Below are positions 1 to 11,758 of a stretch of 64,000 nt of DNA, in pieces. The position numbers and the translations under genes are program-made. The DNA comes from Argentina anserina (lineage: Eukaryota; Streptophyta; Magnoliopsida; Rosales; Rosaceae): contig NC_065878.1 in assembly GCF_933775445.1 (NCBI RefSeq), forward strand, positions 17,557,395-17,621,394, given 5' to 3'. The first letter of the stretch is position 1; each line of letters opens with the position of its first letter. The notes below the pieces were generated by a model. The model did not search any database. It was not told the DNA's origin and saw only the letters and a list, made by a program, of their open reading frames with translations.

Positions 1-9
1 CTTTGACGT

Positions 10-802
10 TTGAAGATGCAAGCCCTATTAGTCCAACAAGTGTTATTGAAGGTGCTAAAAGGAGTGAATGCTTTGCCAACTACCTTGTCATATGAAGAAA
101 AAGAAGACGTGTTAGAACGAGCACATAGTGCTATTTTTTTATGTCTAGCAGAAGAGGTTCTACGTGAAGTTGTCGATGAGACGACTGCTCTTGGATTGTG
201 GCTAAAGTTAGAAAAGTTATATATGATCAAATCCCTTACCAGTCAGTTATTTTTGAAGCAACGACTATACACTTCATATGTCTAAAGGTACGCTTGTTCA
301 AAACTATATTGATGAGTTTAATAAGCTTATATCTGATTTGAGGAATATGGATATGAAAATTGAAGATGAAGATCAGGCTTTGATATTGCTATGCTCTTTG
401 CCTCATTCTTTTGAGAATTATGTTGACACCATGTTGTATGGAAGAGAGACTATCTCTTTAGAAGATGTCAAAGCAGCTTTGAGTTCTAGAGAATTGAAGA
501 AAAAAGTGTCATAGAATTTGAATGATAATAAAGAGCTTAGTTTGGTAGTTCGAGGTAAAGAAGAAGAAAATTCAAGGTCTAAGTCTCGAAAGGGTAAATG
601 CAACTATTGTCACAAAGAAGGTCATTGGAAACCTGAATGCCCTAAACTCAAAGAGAGAGGTAAGTCTTTTGAAAATTATGGTGATAATGTGAATTATGTG
701 GATGATGAGTCTAGTTTTGATTTTGCCTTATTTGCTGGTGATTGTTCCATTGATGGTTGGCTACTTGATTCAGCTTGCTCGCACCATATGTGCTTTACTT
801 GA
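10..802 (+). pseudogene. copia gag polyprotein with zinc knuckle and protease start, broken
   Basis: Gag of the copia element, which would package element RNA in virus-like particles. The first 90 residues (from 10) and the next 78 (from 278) are consecutive parts of one UBN2 gag domain, but a frameshift near 280 separates them. A stop at 512-514 precedes the next part, which has a basic linker (RSKSRKGK) and the CCHC knuckle CNYCHKEGHWKPEC. It ends with WLLDSACSHHM, which resembles the copia protease active-site motif D-S/T-A/G-C-S, and then stops. The true start lies left of the window. Translation as a polyprotein is not possible in the present sequence. Confidence 0.85.
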
Positions 803-1201
803 GATTGGTTTTACACTTATCAGTCGATTGATGGAAAATTGGTTTATATGGGAGATGATTTTCCTAATGAAGTTATGGATATTGGATCAATTCGAATTAA
901 GATGCATGATGGAATTATCAGAACTTTGACAAAGGCTACATGTCCCAGATATGAAGAATAATTTGATTTCTTTGAGTACTCTTGACTCACAAGACTATGA
1001 GTTTTCGTCAAAATGTGGAGTTTTAAGAGTTAGTAAAGATTTTGTTGTTGTGATATTAGGAAGTTGATTTGCCCTAAACTCTACTTACTTTAGGGTAGCA
1101 CTATTGTTGGTGCTCCATAAGTTGCCTTTTCATCAAGTCAATATTCAGATATTGGTACAAGTGTATTTATTAAGGGCTAATTTGATCGGTTCTGTGAATA
1201 T

Positions 1202-1597
1202 ATGATAGTGAAACACCGCACTATTTTGAAGACACCACGTATGAGAATTGCAGAACGTATTTGTGGATCCCTCTTAGGGAAAGTGTTTTGCATGCTTTCT
1301 AATTTGAATAAGTCTATGAACTTTGGTGCTGAATCTGGTAATTCATGTTATTTGGTTAATTGGTCTCCATCGATTACATTTTGTTTGAAGACTCCAATTA
1401 AGATATGGTTTGGTACTCATGCTGATTATTTAGATATTAGTTATCATGTTGGTGCTCATGTGAGTGATAGTGAACTTGAGTGGAGGACAAAATTGAGATT
1501 CCATGGATTTGTATTCGAGGTGAATAATTATGGCTTGTGGTATGTTCGGTCTAAGTCACCTAAATTTGTGATCAGCCAGTTTATGAACTTTGAATAG
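1202..1597 (+). pseudogene. copia integrase C-terminal fragment
   Basis: The 131-residue reading frame matches the end of the copia integrase core and the GKG-like linker. It shows a degenerate R-x-x-x-A-E-R motif (RIAERICGSLL), then the family landmarks CYLVNWSPS, KTPIKIWFG and HVSDSELEWR, and a segment ending KSPKFVISQF. In the family this part follows the catalytic DDE core, which cannot be read upstream (800-1200 has many stops). It is a fossil of the same element as the gag at 10-802. Confidence 0.8.
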
Positions 1598-1970
1598 TAT
1601 GTCATGATATTTGAAGAAAGGTTTAATGGTGTAGGTTATGACCACGGTGTTACTAAGCAGGTGGAGCTTGTTCAAGCTTTAAGGAAAGTGTATGACTACA
1701 CTTCCATTCAGTCTAGTCAATAGATGCTTGTTGTTGTTGGTGATATTGAAGAGAAGTAAATTTGGCTCTACAATTTTGCTTTGTGGGAAGAAATTCAATA
1801 TCTTCGTTGGAATCATATGTCTTTGATCAAGCTAGTTCATGTTTGCAAGTTCAAGCTTGGCTTGAGCTTGATTGCTATATGCAATTAGTACCCTTCAGGG
1901 TTTGATGAAAGAAACTTTGGGAGGAGATTTTTACTTTGGAGACTTTGATTAATTTAAGCCAACTGGAGAT

Positions 1971-2384
1971 TGTTGGTTGTGGTTTAAATTAATAAGCTCA
2001 TCAATTATCTTTTGTATTAAGCCCATATTATGACCTAACCCTATTAGGTTTAGGTTGTTGTCTAGCAATATAAATACATGTTTTACCAGCAGTATTATAG
2101 AGAGAAATAAAGAGAGCCTCATATTTGGGGTTATAGAGAAGTAGTTTAGGGTTCTATAGAAATTGTTTTTCTATTTGGTGAGTGTATTTGGGTGCTATTG
2201 GGATATTGTGTTTGAGTGATAAACACCTTCTAATCTCATTTTGATATTAGTGGAATCTCCTCATTATTTTTGCCCGTGAATGTAACCCTTTGATTTTGGG
2301 GTGAACCACGTAAATCTTTGTTTTTCTTTTCTATTTATCTTTTCTCAAGTTTTTGGTACTTCATACTTATTACGCTTCTGCACA
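1971..2384 (+). repeat. 3' LTR of the copia remnant
   Basis: The stretch begins TGTTGGTTGTGG just after a purine-rich AACTGGAGAT, a weak polypurine tract. It carries a TATA-like AATATAAATA near 2069, then a transcribed-looking leader, and ends near CTTCTGCACA at 2384. The TG...CA termini and about 414 bp length fit a Tnt1-like LTR. The partner LTR is outside the window, so the boundaries are inferred from motif and not from an LTR comparison. Confidence 0.65.
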
Positions 2385-2815
2385 GCATAAACACAATCTA
2401 TGATTCGACTTTCCTCCCATCTAACTACAGGATTAATCAAAGTAACATTATGAATCATTCAGATTGGACGACACATGAAATTCTAGAATATCAGCAAATG
2501 AAATTGACTTTAGTAGAATGTCACGCTAAATGTTGAGAAAGAAACTCATGACATTCTTGAACGGAAGCGGTATCTTTTAAGATTGTAGAATTTGAAATAA
2601 GAAGTTATACGAATGTGGGAGATGTGCACATATAACACTTAGGCTCGAAAGGACGATACCAATTGTGACATTAAAGGCAAGGTTTTCCCAAAAGAACTAC
2701 TTAGGATAAGTTCTAACATGCAACTGATGCAAGAGCATAATATGAAATGCACACTGAAAACGTGATCACCTGTAAAACTCCCAAAAACTAAAGGGTGGAT
2801 AAAATGATTGAATTC
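2385..2815. other. intergenic, no gene seen
   Basis: AT-rich DNA between the copia LTR and the next mobile element. I see no coding similarity and no RNA gene. Confidence 0.6.
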
Positions 2816-3399
2816 CTATGTAGCACGGACACGAGTGTCCATATTGGACACAATACGATACACAGACACAGTAAATTAATTTTTTTTAATACGTTAATTA
2901 AATATTATTTTAATATATATTTATTAAAAAATTATAAAATTTGAAAGTATTTATAATGCATATATATATCAAAGTGTGCATTAAAATGATGAAAACATAA
3001 CATGTTTGAATGACTAAGGACTTAATAAGTACCTTGGATAACCAAAGTTCGAATCTCACCACAATAATTCTTACTTTTATCACGAGTTTCTCTCCTTATA
3101 TGTATTAAAGATTTAAAGTGTGCACAAATATAACAAAAACTGAATTTGTTAGAATGACTCATAAGTTGTTGAGTGCCTTGGATGACCAAGGTTCAAGTCC
3201 CACCATAAACTATTTCACTTTTATCATGAGTTGGTGGCGTTTCCGCGTGTCCAGACCGAATTAGTGCGTGTCTGATGTAGATACTCGCGTGTCCGGGCCG
3301 TGATCATTTCCGATACTCGTGTCTGGGCATATCCAGACGTGTCTAAGCGTATTTGTGTCCGTGTTAGGCACACAATAGGGATGTGTCCATACTACATAG
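2816..3399. mobile_element. hAT-like non-autonomous TIR element, copy 1
   Basis: The element starts CTATGTAGCACGGACACG and ends with the near inverse, ATGTGTCCATACTACATAG. It shares order and sequence with the copy at 6391-7313. Inside are two direct units of about 144 bp (starting near 2971 and 3115), each with a B-box-like motif (AGTTCGAATCT, GGTTCAAGTCC). The right third is rich in repeated CGTGTCCG motifs. No transposase is present. Flanks TTGAATTC and TTAAAATC could be a decayed 8-bp target duplication. The second copy has a perfect 8-bp duplication, which suggests the hAT superfamily. Confidence 0.7.
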
Positions 3400-6390
3400 T
3401 TAAAATCACCCAACGTAGTCCCCACATAATGTCAATCAGTTGAGGCTACACGTGGCACATGACACCAATCAACGACCTAGTTTTAATCCCTTTTATTTTT
3501 GGAGGATGTTTTCAAATTTAAGTAGGCTGATTTAAATTTTTCTAATTTGATTTTTCTGACAAAAGAGGCTCTCTCACATGTAAGCATCGGCTGCATCGCT
3601 TTCATGTCTCTCTTTCCGGCGTGTATTACGCTCATTGCTCTCTATATTATTTCCTCCGTCACCATCACCCCATCACGGCGTTAATTAATCCCCCAAAAAG
3701 ACTAGTATATCTTCGAGCTGTCTTCAAAGATATTTCATTCTACATAATTATTCTACTAATATGTCTATTAACCATGGAAAATGATTTAGTAAATGAATTT
3801 TATCATAAGGATGATCAAGATGCGGAACTCTTACCGTAGAAATGTGGAGCATCTAATGTCTTGAGTAATTGTCCAGGTCCTAGAAAATCTTTGACATACG
3901 TACTGCAATTAATCTAAAATAAGCGTGTTAAACATTAGTGTGATATAAATCATATAATCAACTTATAGTTATTTAAAAAAAATAAACTGACATACAATGT
4001 ACTAAATTCAACCACATAAAATGACATCGTGATACGAAACAACAATATATAGGGTGCTAACAGTTAATCATCCGGTCGACTCTAACTTGTCATGGCATCA
4101 AATTTCTTGTTGTCGTAGAATTTGGGTTCGTTAGACTAACTTCGGGGTACAATCGACTAAATCTTTTTTTTCTTTTGCAGCTGTAGTTAAGCAAAATAAG
4201 GACCAAACAAATCATTATAAATGGAGGATTCACTATGTTCTGATGTTCATGCAGCCACGTGGTAAGAGCCCATGTGGCTGAGTTATTCCATATTCCAGCA
4301 CATATTTGAGACTTGGAAGTTAGAATCACTATGTGACAGCATGCATGTTCTTGCTAGAATATTTAGATCGATCGAGCCCTGAATTATTGGCTTATTATTC
4401 TATTTTTGCAGATCTTTCTACGTGAATTATTGGTATTAGTTTTGTTATATATATAATCTGACAAAAATGTCCACAACTTGCCAATGACTCTATCATAATC
4501 TGACAAAATGAGTGTGTTTATGTTGTGAGACTTGTAAGGGAGTGAGGGAGGGAGTGAATAGAGGCAGCGCACCACTGTCTTCCGACTTGTCGTGCCACTG
4601 GCTTTTGTTTAAGGTTTGACAATGTGCTCATGATCTACAAAGTCTCATTGACTTGGATTGATACTCTTGGATGTTGGGGTTCTATGCTACATTTTCTTAT
4701 TGAGTAATGGAAGAATTATGTGAGTGGTTAAAATAAAGAACACCAGCCATGATATTGTCCTAAACATGTAGTATTTTGAATGATACACTGCTTAATTGAT
4801 GAAAATCTCAAATGAGAATAAAAAGATATATCATTGATTGTTGAAATGTAACATTTTATGATCCGATTTATTTAGCCTGTAACACGATTTAGTGTTGATC
4901 ATTTTTATCGTAGGACTCATTTTGCAAACGGTGATGTTTCTAGCACCATGACTGTATTGACGTATAATATATGTTGACGATGTGCACGATATGAAAAAAA
5001 ATCTCAAAGGGTATGGTGATTTTGTTTTCCAAAAAAAAAACCATTCGGACTAATATTCAATGATGATTTTGTTGACAAGAGTTGCTTAAAATTCATTTTT
5101 GTGAAATACATTTCAAATACTTTCAAATCACATACGGTTGCATAGTGTCTAATCAAAATGGTATTAAGGACTAATAAAATTGAAAATCAGTGAGCCTAAC
5201 TGCCTCACTCAATCATATGATTCAAATAGTTTTGTAGCCTATCGTTCAAGCTAGCTTGTTCTTGTTGCCGACTGCCGAGAGAGACAGAAACTTATCATTA
5301 TTAGCTGAGTCAAATAAAAAAAATCATATTTTACCGTTAGTAAAAAACAAAAACTGTTGGGGTGTGCATGGTTGTCACCGGAGCAGTCGAGAATGAACGC
5401 ACCGACGCGTTTGATGATCCCCGTGTATGGATTTCCGATCCAGTTACCTTCCTTAGCCGGAAACACAGAACCCCGTCACCCGCCACACCCGGTCAACCAG
5501 CTTATCTGCCCCACTGTCGGCACCGACACGCCATATTCATTACCGGTAAAAGATTTAATTTAGTTTTTGGTTTCTTTCTCTATTTTTATGAAGAAAAAAA
5601 AACTGGAATATGTCCCGAACGTGGGGCCCGCATAGGTGTCGTCGTATTCTTAGTTCTGATGGAATCGTACGACTTACACAGAGATGGAACTATTCTTGGG
5701 ATTCGAGCTAAGGGATATACAAAGTACAGGGAACTTAGACGGAGTGGATTGTATGCGGTTGGGTGTAGGATAAGTACGGTAGGTGTGCTACATTGATTGG
5801 TGGGGGGTGTCAGGGACCATGATACGGCATTTTGTTCGGCACGAGACTTCCAGCTAAAGAAAAGGGACTCGCAGTTTTGTTTTCTCTGAGCTTCAAGAAG
5901 GGAAAAAAAGAGGGAAACTGTTCTTCCCCTTCAAGAATTTTTGGATATCGCTTCTTTACAAGGAAAGTGCGAAGGTGGAGTGGCTTCACCACATTGTGGC
6001 TTGATTTAAGAGAAAGGTTTGTGAAAGATGTTTCGTTCAATAGACCTCATCTGCATCTCGGTTGTAACATTGCGATGATTGTAGGGTCTATACGACCGGT
6101 TGAGACTTATTCGCTAAGCTTATCACTCATTGAGTCATTGTTTATAAGTTTCAAGTCTAACAATTGAAATGAAGTAATTCTGGAGAAAACTCATAAGTGC
6201 AATATTACAATCATGTTTGTATTCAAGTGCATCATGTCAATTATTATCATCACTCTTATTAGAAAATTTGATTGTACTTCTATCGGCTATAGAAGCAGTA
6301 TTTTCATACCATGTATTTCGGGTTTAAGTGACAATGATTGTGACTCTTATCCGTAGTTTCCGAGATTTTTCCACAAAAAAATGTGGAACA
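3400..6390. other. intergenic, no recognised gene
   Basis: Mostly AT-rich DNA. The part 5340-6170 is less AT-rich and has open frames on both strands (for example 5362-5796 +), but none resembles a family I know. It could be an old promoter or first exon, or a fragment of a mobile element. Confidence 0.5.
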
Positions 6391-6675
6391 CTATGTAGCA
6401 CGGACACGATTCGATACATAGACACGGCATATATAATTTTTTTGGGCACGGACACGTGGTAGACACGTCAATTAAAATTATTTTAATATATATATATTTA
6501 TTTATTTAAAAATTAATTTAAAAATTTGAAAGTATTTAGATGTATATATATTAAAGTGTGCATAAATATAATTAAAACTGAATATGTTGGAATGGTTGAA
6601 GATGTGTTGGATCATTTGGATGACCAATGTTTGAATCCCACCACAAGCATTTTTATTTTTATCATGAGTTTCTAT

Positions 6676-6678
<3 letters not shown>

Positions 6679-6705
<27 letters not shown>
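6679..6705. repeat. (TA)n microsatellite
   Basis: Simple TA repeat at the left border of the nested foldback MITE, probably its insertion target. Confidence 0.9.
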
Positions 6706-6707
<2 letters not shown>

Positions 6708-6709
<2 letters not shown>

Positions 6710-7106
6710 TCCATATCCAGAGTGAAGCTTCACTCTGAAATTTTAGAGTGAAGTTCTAATTTTAGCACACTTTTCGGTCAAATTTTTCACCATAAGTGAT
6801 TCAATATTTAAGTATGTTATTCAAGATCATCTCTACAAAGTTTCATCCAATTTGACAATGGTTTGAGCTTTCAAAATTGAGATTTACACGAACGGTTCAC
6901 GTTGAACAGTTTTAATTCATTCATTGATTTAATCTAATTTCAATACCTTAACGATGTCCGAATTAGGTGAAATTTTGTAGAGATGATCTTGAATAGCATA
7001 CCTAAATATTGAATCACTTATGGTGAAAAAATTTGACCGAAAAGTGTGCAAAAATTCGAACTTCACTCTAAAATTTCAGAGTGAAGCTTCACTCTGGATA
7101 GAGACT
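6708..7106. mobile_element. foldback MITE with arms of about 140 bp, copy 1 (nested)
   Basis: The left arm begins AGTCCATATCCAGAGTGAAG and the right arm is its inverse, ending CTTCACTCTGGATAGAGACT. Pairing continues inward for about 140 bases per arm with few mismatches, leaving a short loop. The arm itself contains the palindrome AGAGTGAAGCTTCACTCT. The element sits in a (TA)n tract inside the TIR element at 6391-7313, so any target duplication is hidden by the repeat. A second copy is at 30930-31330. No coding capacity. Confidence 0.85.
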
Positions 7107-8355
7107 ATATATATATATATATTAAAGTGTGCATAAATATAACAAAAACTGAATCTGTTGGAATGGTTGAGGAGTTGTTGGGTGCCTTGGATGACCAAGG
7201 TTCAATTCTCGCGTGTCCGGGTCGTGTCTAAATTGAGTTCGCGTGTCCGAGCGTGTCCGTGTCCGTGGCGGACACGCAATACGGACCCTTGTTCGCGTGT
7301 CCGTGCTTCATAGGTGGAACATCATGGCCTTTTTCAATTTGCAGAATGTAGGCACTCTATTGGAATAACGAATCAAAACATGCCCAAGTTGGAATATAAG
7401 GAAATAAAAATGTTAAAAGAACATTTTCAGTATGCAGTTAATTTAATTTTAGGAAAAATAGAATAATTGTTCAATATTGTGCACTGATTCTTGGACTAAA
7501 TACAGTCCCATTTGGTGGCCCTCATCGCATTTAGTTCTCTTCAGAAAAATTGTAAATCAGAAAAAGGAAAAGAAATATTACAATTCAGACGCTTTTCAGT
7601 GAGATCGTGGCAGGATATTATTAGTCCAAGTAAGTGAGTCACTGTGAGTGTAAGTGAAGTCGAATCCCAGAGCAGAGTAACGTGACTTCCGCCCCCACCC
7701 TCTCGTGCTCATTCCCTTCCCGTTTGATCCCTCCAGCTGGCATCTAGTGGTCGATTCGCTGTGCTGGGCCCACGTAACTCAGTCAATCTAAATTCGCCAC
7801 GTTAGCTCCGTCTTGACGGTGAAACGTGAGAAGGTGGGCTCTACTGTAACATGCTCGCACGCACGTCGCATATGAGCATTTTTTAGGAACATGATGGCTT
7901 CGTCCCCCGCCTGTCGCGCCGGGCACCGCCACGTCAGTCCAGTTAGGGTGGTGTGACGTTGTTGCCCCTACTGATAGGTCGTGCAGAGCGGGAGGAGGTG
8001 AGGGTAAATCTGTCAGAAAGGGTGGGAAGGTTAAGCTTCTTTTTCTTTTTTTTATCAATATCTTTTCGTTAATTCAACTACAGGCAATTGACAACGTACT
8101 AACCACTAACCAGTTTAACACTAGTAAACTATGAGTTGTTAGCGCGTGACGTCCAGCAATTAGAACTTTGGAATCAAGTTATTCTGAACGTGTGTGTGTA
8201 TGTAACTAAACAGTGCATTAAAGTGATCGTCGCGGTTTAAAGATGAGGGGGGTTTTTTTTGGGTACGTTCGGTGAGTAATATTAACGCAATCCATGTCTC
8301 TAGTTAACAGGCCGAGATCGAACTCCATCCTTGCTCATCTACAGTGCCAAATGAA

Positions 8356-8356
<1 letters not shown>

Positions 8357-8394
<38 letters not shown>

Positions 8395-8408
8395 GAAGAA
8401 GAAGAAGA
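8357..8408. repeat. (AAT)n followed by (AAG)n microsatellite
   Basis: About 35 bases of ATA repeats pass directly into AAG repeats. Confidence 0.9.
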
Positions 8409-10103
8409 AAAGCCAAATAAAGTATAGGAAATATAAAGTCATCAATTATTATTTTCTATTGATAAAAGTCATTAAAAATTCTTTCTGTTAAGCTCGACAA
8501 TCGTCATACTAACTTGTTATTAAAGGTTCTATAAAATGTTACGATATTCTATTTGGCTATTTGCGTCATTTGATGATGATCAAATGGAACATACCAATTC
8601 ATGCGGTCAGTAAACTCGAAACCCTAATCGATTCAATGAAGCTCTCGCCATTGTCAAATGCCAAGCGCATTCGTCCCTGTGACTCCTGTCGATCGACTCA
8701 ATCAAAGTATCTAATGACATATATAGTTCTTGCTCTAGCTAAATAAGCAATTAAAGACCTTGTTTAGGGTAATGTTGCTAATCAAAGCTACAATCACAAT
8801 GAGACGAACTATTCCTGCATCTGCTAAGGTAGCTAATTAGTCACTCCTTCTCAGTACTATCGGGGTGCAACGCCATGTGCATGGCTGCACCTCTGCCCCT
8901 TTCTCCTCAGTATCATCTCACCGACACTACCAGACGGATTAATCAGAGATCAACTAGACCCTCTCTATGATTAATTATCTATCATATTATTGAATCAAAT
9001 CATCAATTATTTCGGTTAATCTAGCATGAATACGACAACGACAGATGATTTAGCTCCAAATTCATCTCGACGTTCCCGACCAGTAAATTTCAAACACAGC
9101 TCTAATTTATACGCCACTCTCGACGTCGTGCAGGGAGTAAATGAATAGTAGTCAAATCAAACGATCAGGTCTTCCGGGCCAATCGCATGCACGTTTGCTC
9201 ATTATATAAAAACCCTAATCGCATGGAGGTAGCTTCGTCAGTGCCATGCACTGTTAGGGAGAGCTTTGATATGATATAGGGTGAATTCTGGATGTACTTG
9301 GAAACATAGTTGTGTTTCCTTATCTTTGAAGAAAAGGAATCATGTGTCAATCAGAATCAGTTTCTTTGTACATGCTTGAATGTGATGTATATATCAGGGT
9401 TCTGCTAAAAATATTTTTTTTTGTGTGTGTTTGTGTCCCTGGACGATATGTCACTTTGAATTGTTTAGACATTGATTAAGAAAGGTGTTGGTGTGTTAAG
9501 CTATTTTTTTTTTTAAGATGAGATCTCCAAAAGCTTTCAGGTTTTTAAGAGGGTGGGGATTTCATTCCCAGAACATATGTATGTTTAATACTTTAGACTT
9601 TGGATTATGACATCACATTTTGAACCAAAAACTGTGTAACGGATACTATAAAAAGGTCGTGACATATCATTTCATTCAAATACCGTAATTTTTATAAAAT
9701 TACTTTCGGATATTGGTGTCGCTATCGTAGCGATTTTTGTGAAACCGATTGGATGCACATGTTGCTCGTTCGCTTGATTAGCACTAGATGACCTTCATGG
9801 TGTAAGAAGCCTAATTAGACCTTGACCAGCTAAAATGAGAAATGGGATTTAACCAAATATACTTTTGGAAAATTTAAAAAATAGTCTGTGGCAAGGAATT
9901 GATGGTGATACAAAGAGTGTAACCCAAGTTAGTCAAAAGGGAAAAGGGTTCACAAACCTCTTTTGTTCTTTCTTTCTTTATTTGAAACAAAATCCATATT
10001 ATTAATTTTAGCATGGAGCACAAGCACAACCCCCTTTCTATATTGGATTTTCAGAGACAGAGTATTTTGTAAGGGATTGATGCAAAGAGTAGAGCTCAAG
10101 TTA

Positions 10104-10107
<4 letters not shown>

Positions 10108-10141
<34 letters not shown>
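10108..10141. repeat. (AG)n microsatellite
   Basis: About 17 uninterrupted AG units. Confidence 0.95.
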
Positions 10142-10145
<4 letters not shown>

Positions 10146-11600
10146 GCTATTGCAGAGAGTAAGTGAAACAAATCATTACAATAGGCCCAAATGACACATG
10201 CTTCTGTTGTGGAGTCCCTTTTCTTAAACATTTCTTCCCAATTTAAAAAAAACCAACTCTTCTCATATTTAAATTAAAGATTAACACTTTGATTTGCTGG
10301 AAAAGTCGGTCCAAATTCAGCATAACAATTGTGGAGCATATATGTTGGATTTTTTCTTTCATGATTCTGGCCAAATTACTCAAATGGGTATCACCCAGAA
10401 ACTCTCAAAGCAATACGCTAATGCCTAAGTTAGAGAGAAATGGCAGCTTTGCAAGATTATACCTCCCCCACTTTGCCTAAAGTCCATTGCTCCATACCTT
10501 AATGCCATTTAACCAGATAGGTACAGTATGTAACCATTTTGGTATATGGTAGAGACAATCCCATTACCACCAAAAATGGGTCAGAGGGTCCCCAAAACAT
10601 ATAATGTTTCTTCAATTTTCAACTCTGTGGACCTAAACCCTAAAACCCCCTTCTGAAACAAACAAAATCTATCATTGTTTCTGTTACCAGAAGAGGACTG
10701 GGTAAAACTAATGTTACAGCATTATTTTGGGTCTGAATCCTGAAGCCTCTGCTGCTTTAAGGTCCAGCATTTTTCAATTTTGGGTGAAGAACATCAGAGG
10801 AAACTATGACAGTGTGTGTGGATTTAATTTGTTTGCATAGTGTGACATAACAAACAATTTAAAGGATTCCAATTTGAATTGGGTGAGTAAAGGGTAAGAG
10901 ATTAATTGACACAGTGGACAAGGCATATGGAGTAATTGAATGTTGCTTAAGAGGTATGGGGCTCCAATTCTGCTATCTGTTACATGAATGAGGGGGTGAT
11001 CTTTAGGTAGAAATGAAGTTGCCTATTGTGGCACTTTTTCTGTTGAGTGTGGATGTAAATAAAGAACCGTAATGGCAATGGGATAGATTGGGAAGAGATA
11101 TGTTGGTTAAGCCAACTTCTAATGATGATGAAATTGAATGTGTGGGGAGTTATAAGTTTGAGGTGCTATATTAAAGACTTAAGAGCCATTGCATATGTTA
11201 AACATTTGGAGTTAAAATTGAGGCGTTATTTGTTTTAGTATCATAAGATTTGAATCAACAAACGTCATACATCGTGGTTTAATTCTCTCTTGTTTCCCGT
11301 CCTCAAAAAGAAAAATCTCTCTTGTTTCATTGTGGATGAATCGTGTGCTATCTCAAGTAATTCAAGTAAAATCCTAAATTGATTTGATAAAGAAGATAAC
11401 AACTTGATGATAGGTGACTATTGTAATTCACTTATTCACTTATTCGACGAGAAGTATTGACTACATATACGAGCGTACACCCGGCTTAATCACACGCAAA
11501 ATTGTTCACACGAGTCCGATAAATTAATGTGTTTGTTCACTTCGTTGTATATTTGTGCACAGTGTTGTATGACATTTGAAGTTATATTTCAGTAGTATTT

Positions 11601-11755
11601 CACTACAAAAAAAAAATATGAGCAATAAACACATATCAATTGTGACTCAATAATTAACAACCCACATTGGGGGTTTGTGAGATTTTGTGGTTGGCCGCTG
11701 GCACCATCAACACTCACACTTGAGCCACAATTGATGTGTTTTTTTTTTGGTAGTG
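11601..11755. mobile_element. CACTA-type MITE
   Basis: The 155-bp element starts CACTACAAAAAAAAAA and ends TTTTTTTTTTGGTAGTG. The inverted arms continue inward as ACACATATCAATTGTG and CACAATTGATGTGT. The 3-bp flank TTT occurs on both sides (11598-11600 and 11756-11758), matching the 3-bp target duplication of the CACTA superfamily. No transposase; it is a deletion derivative. Confidence 0.88.
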
Positions 11756-11758
11756 TTT

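Larger units (their letters stand above)
1..2384 (+). mobile_element. Tnt1-like Ty1/copia retrotransposon remnant, 3' part
   Basis: A decayed copia element enters from the left window edge and ends in its 3' LTR. Reading along the + strand there are, in order: the gag UBN2-type domain (10-514), a CCHC zinc knuckle (about 597-645), the start of the protease (about 760-800), a C-terminal integrase fragment (1202-1597), a short degenerate stretch, and an LTR at 1971-2384. Reverse transcriptase and RNase H are missing, so the interior is deleted. Several frame changes and stops separate the parts. The order of the parts is seen directly; the family assignment rests on gag and integrase similarity to Tnt1-type elements. 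Confidence 0.88.
6391..7313. mobile_element. hAT-like non-autonomous TIR element, copy 2, with nested MITE
   Basis: The left end CTATGTAGCACGGACACG and right end CGTGTCCGTGCTTCATAG are imperfect inverted repeats. The 8-bp sequence GTGGAACA lies directly outside both ends (6383-6390 and 7314-7321), a clean target-site duplication. The length is 923 bp, of which 399 bp (6708-7106) is an unrelated inserted foldback MITE; without it the element is about 520 bp, like copy 1 at 2816-3399. The two tRNA-like units start near 6553 and 7124 and lie on either side of the insertion. The 8-bp duplication points to hAT, although the terminal bases are not a textbook hAT terminus. Confidence 0.8.
7322..11600. 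other. intergenic, no recognised gene
   Basis: No protein family can be recognised. The stretch 7600-8060 is richer in GC and contains several CACGT/ACGTG-like words, and could be promoter-like, but no transcript can be placed. Microsatellites lie at about 8357-8408 (ATA then AAG) and 10108-10141 (AG). The rest is AT-rich with scattered short frames. Confidence 0.5.

Noticed and set aside
5362..5796. 144-codon frame as a gene
   Set aside because: No recognised domain, no clear splice context, and the other strand is also open; listed only as an unexplained island.
8294..8491. Asparagine/lysine-run frame
   Set aside because: It is a translation of the ATA/AAG microsatellite.
9950..10231. Frames over the AG microsatellite
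   Set aside because: They depend on the simple repeat (long runs of RE or SL).
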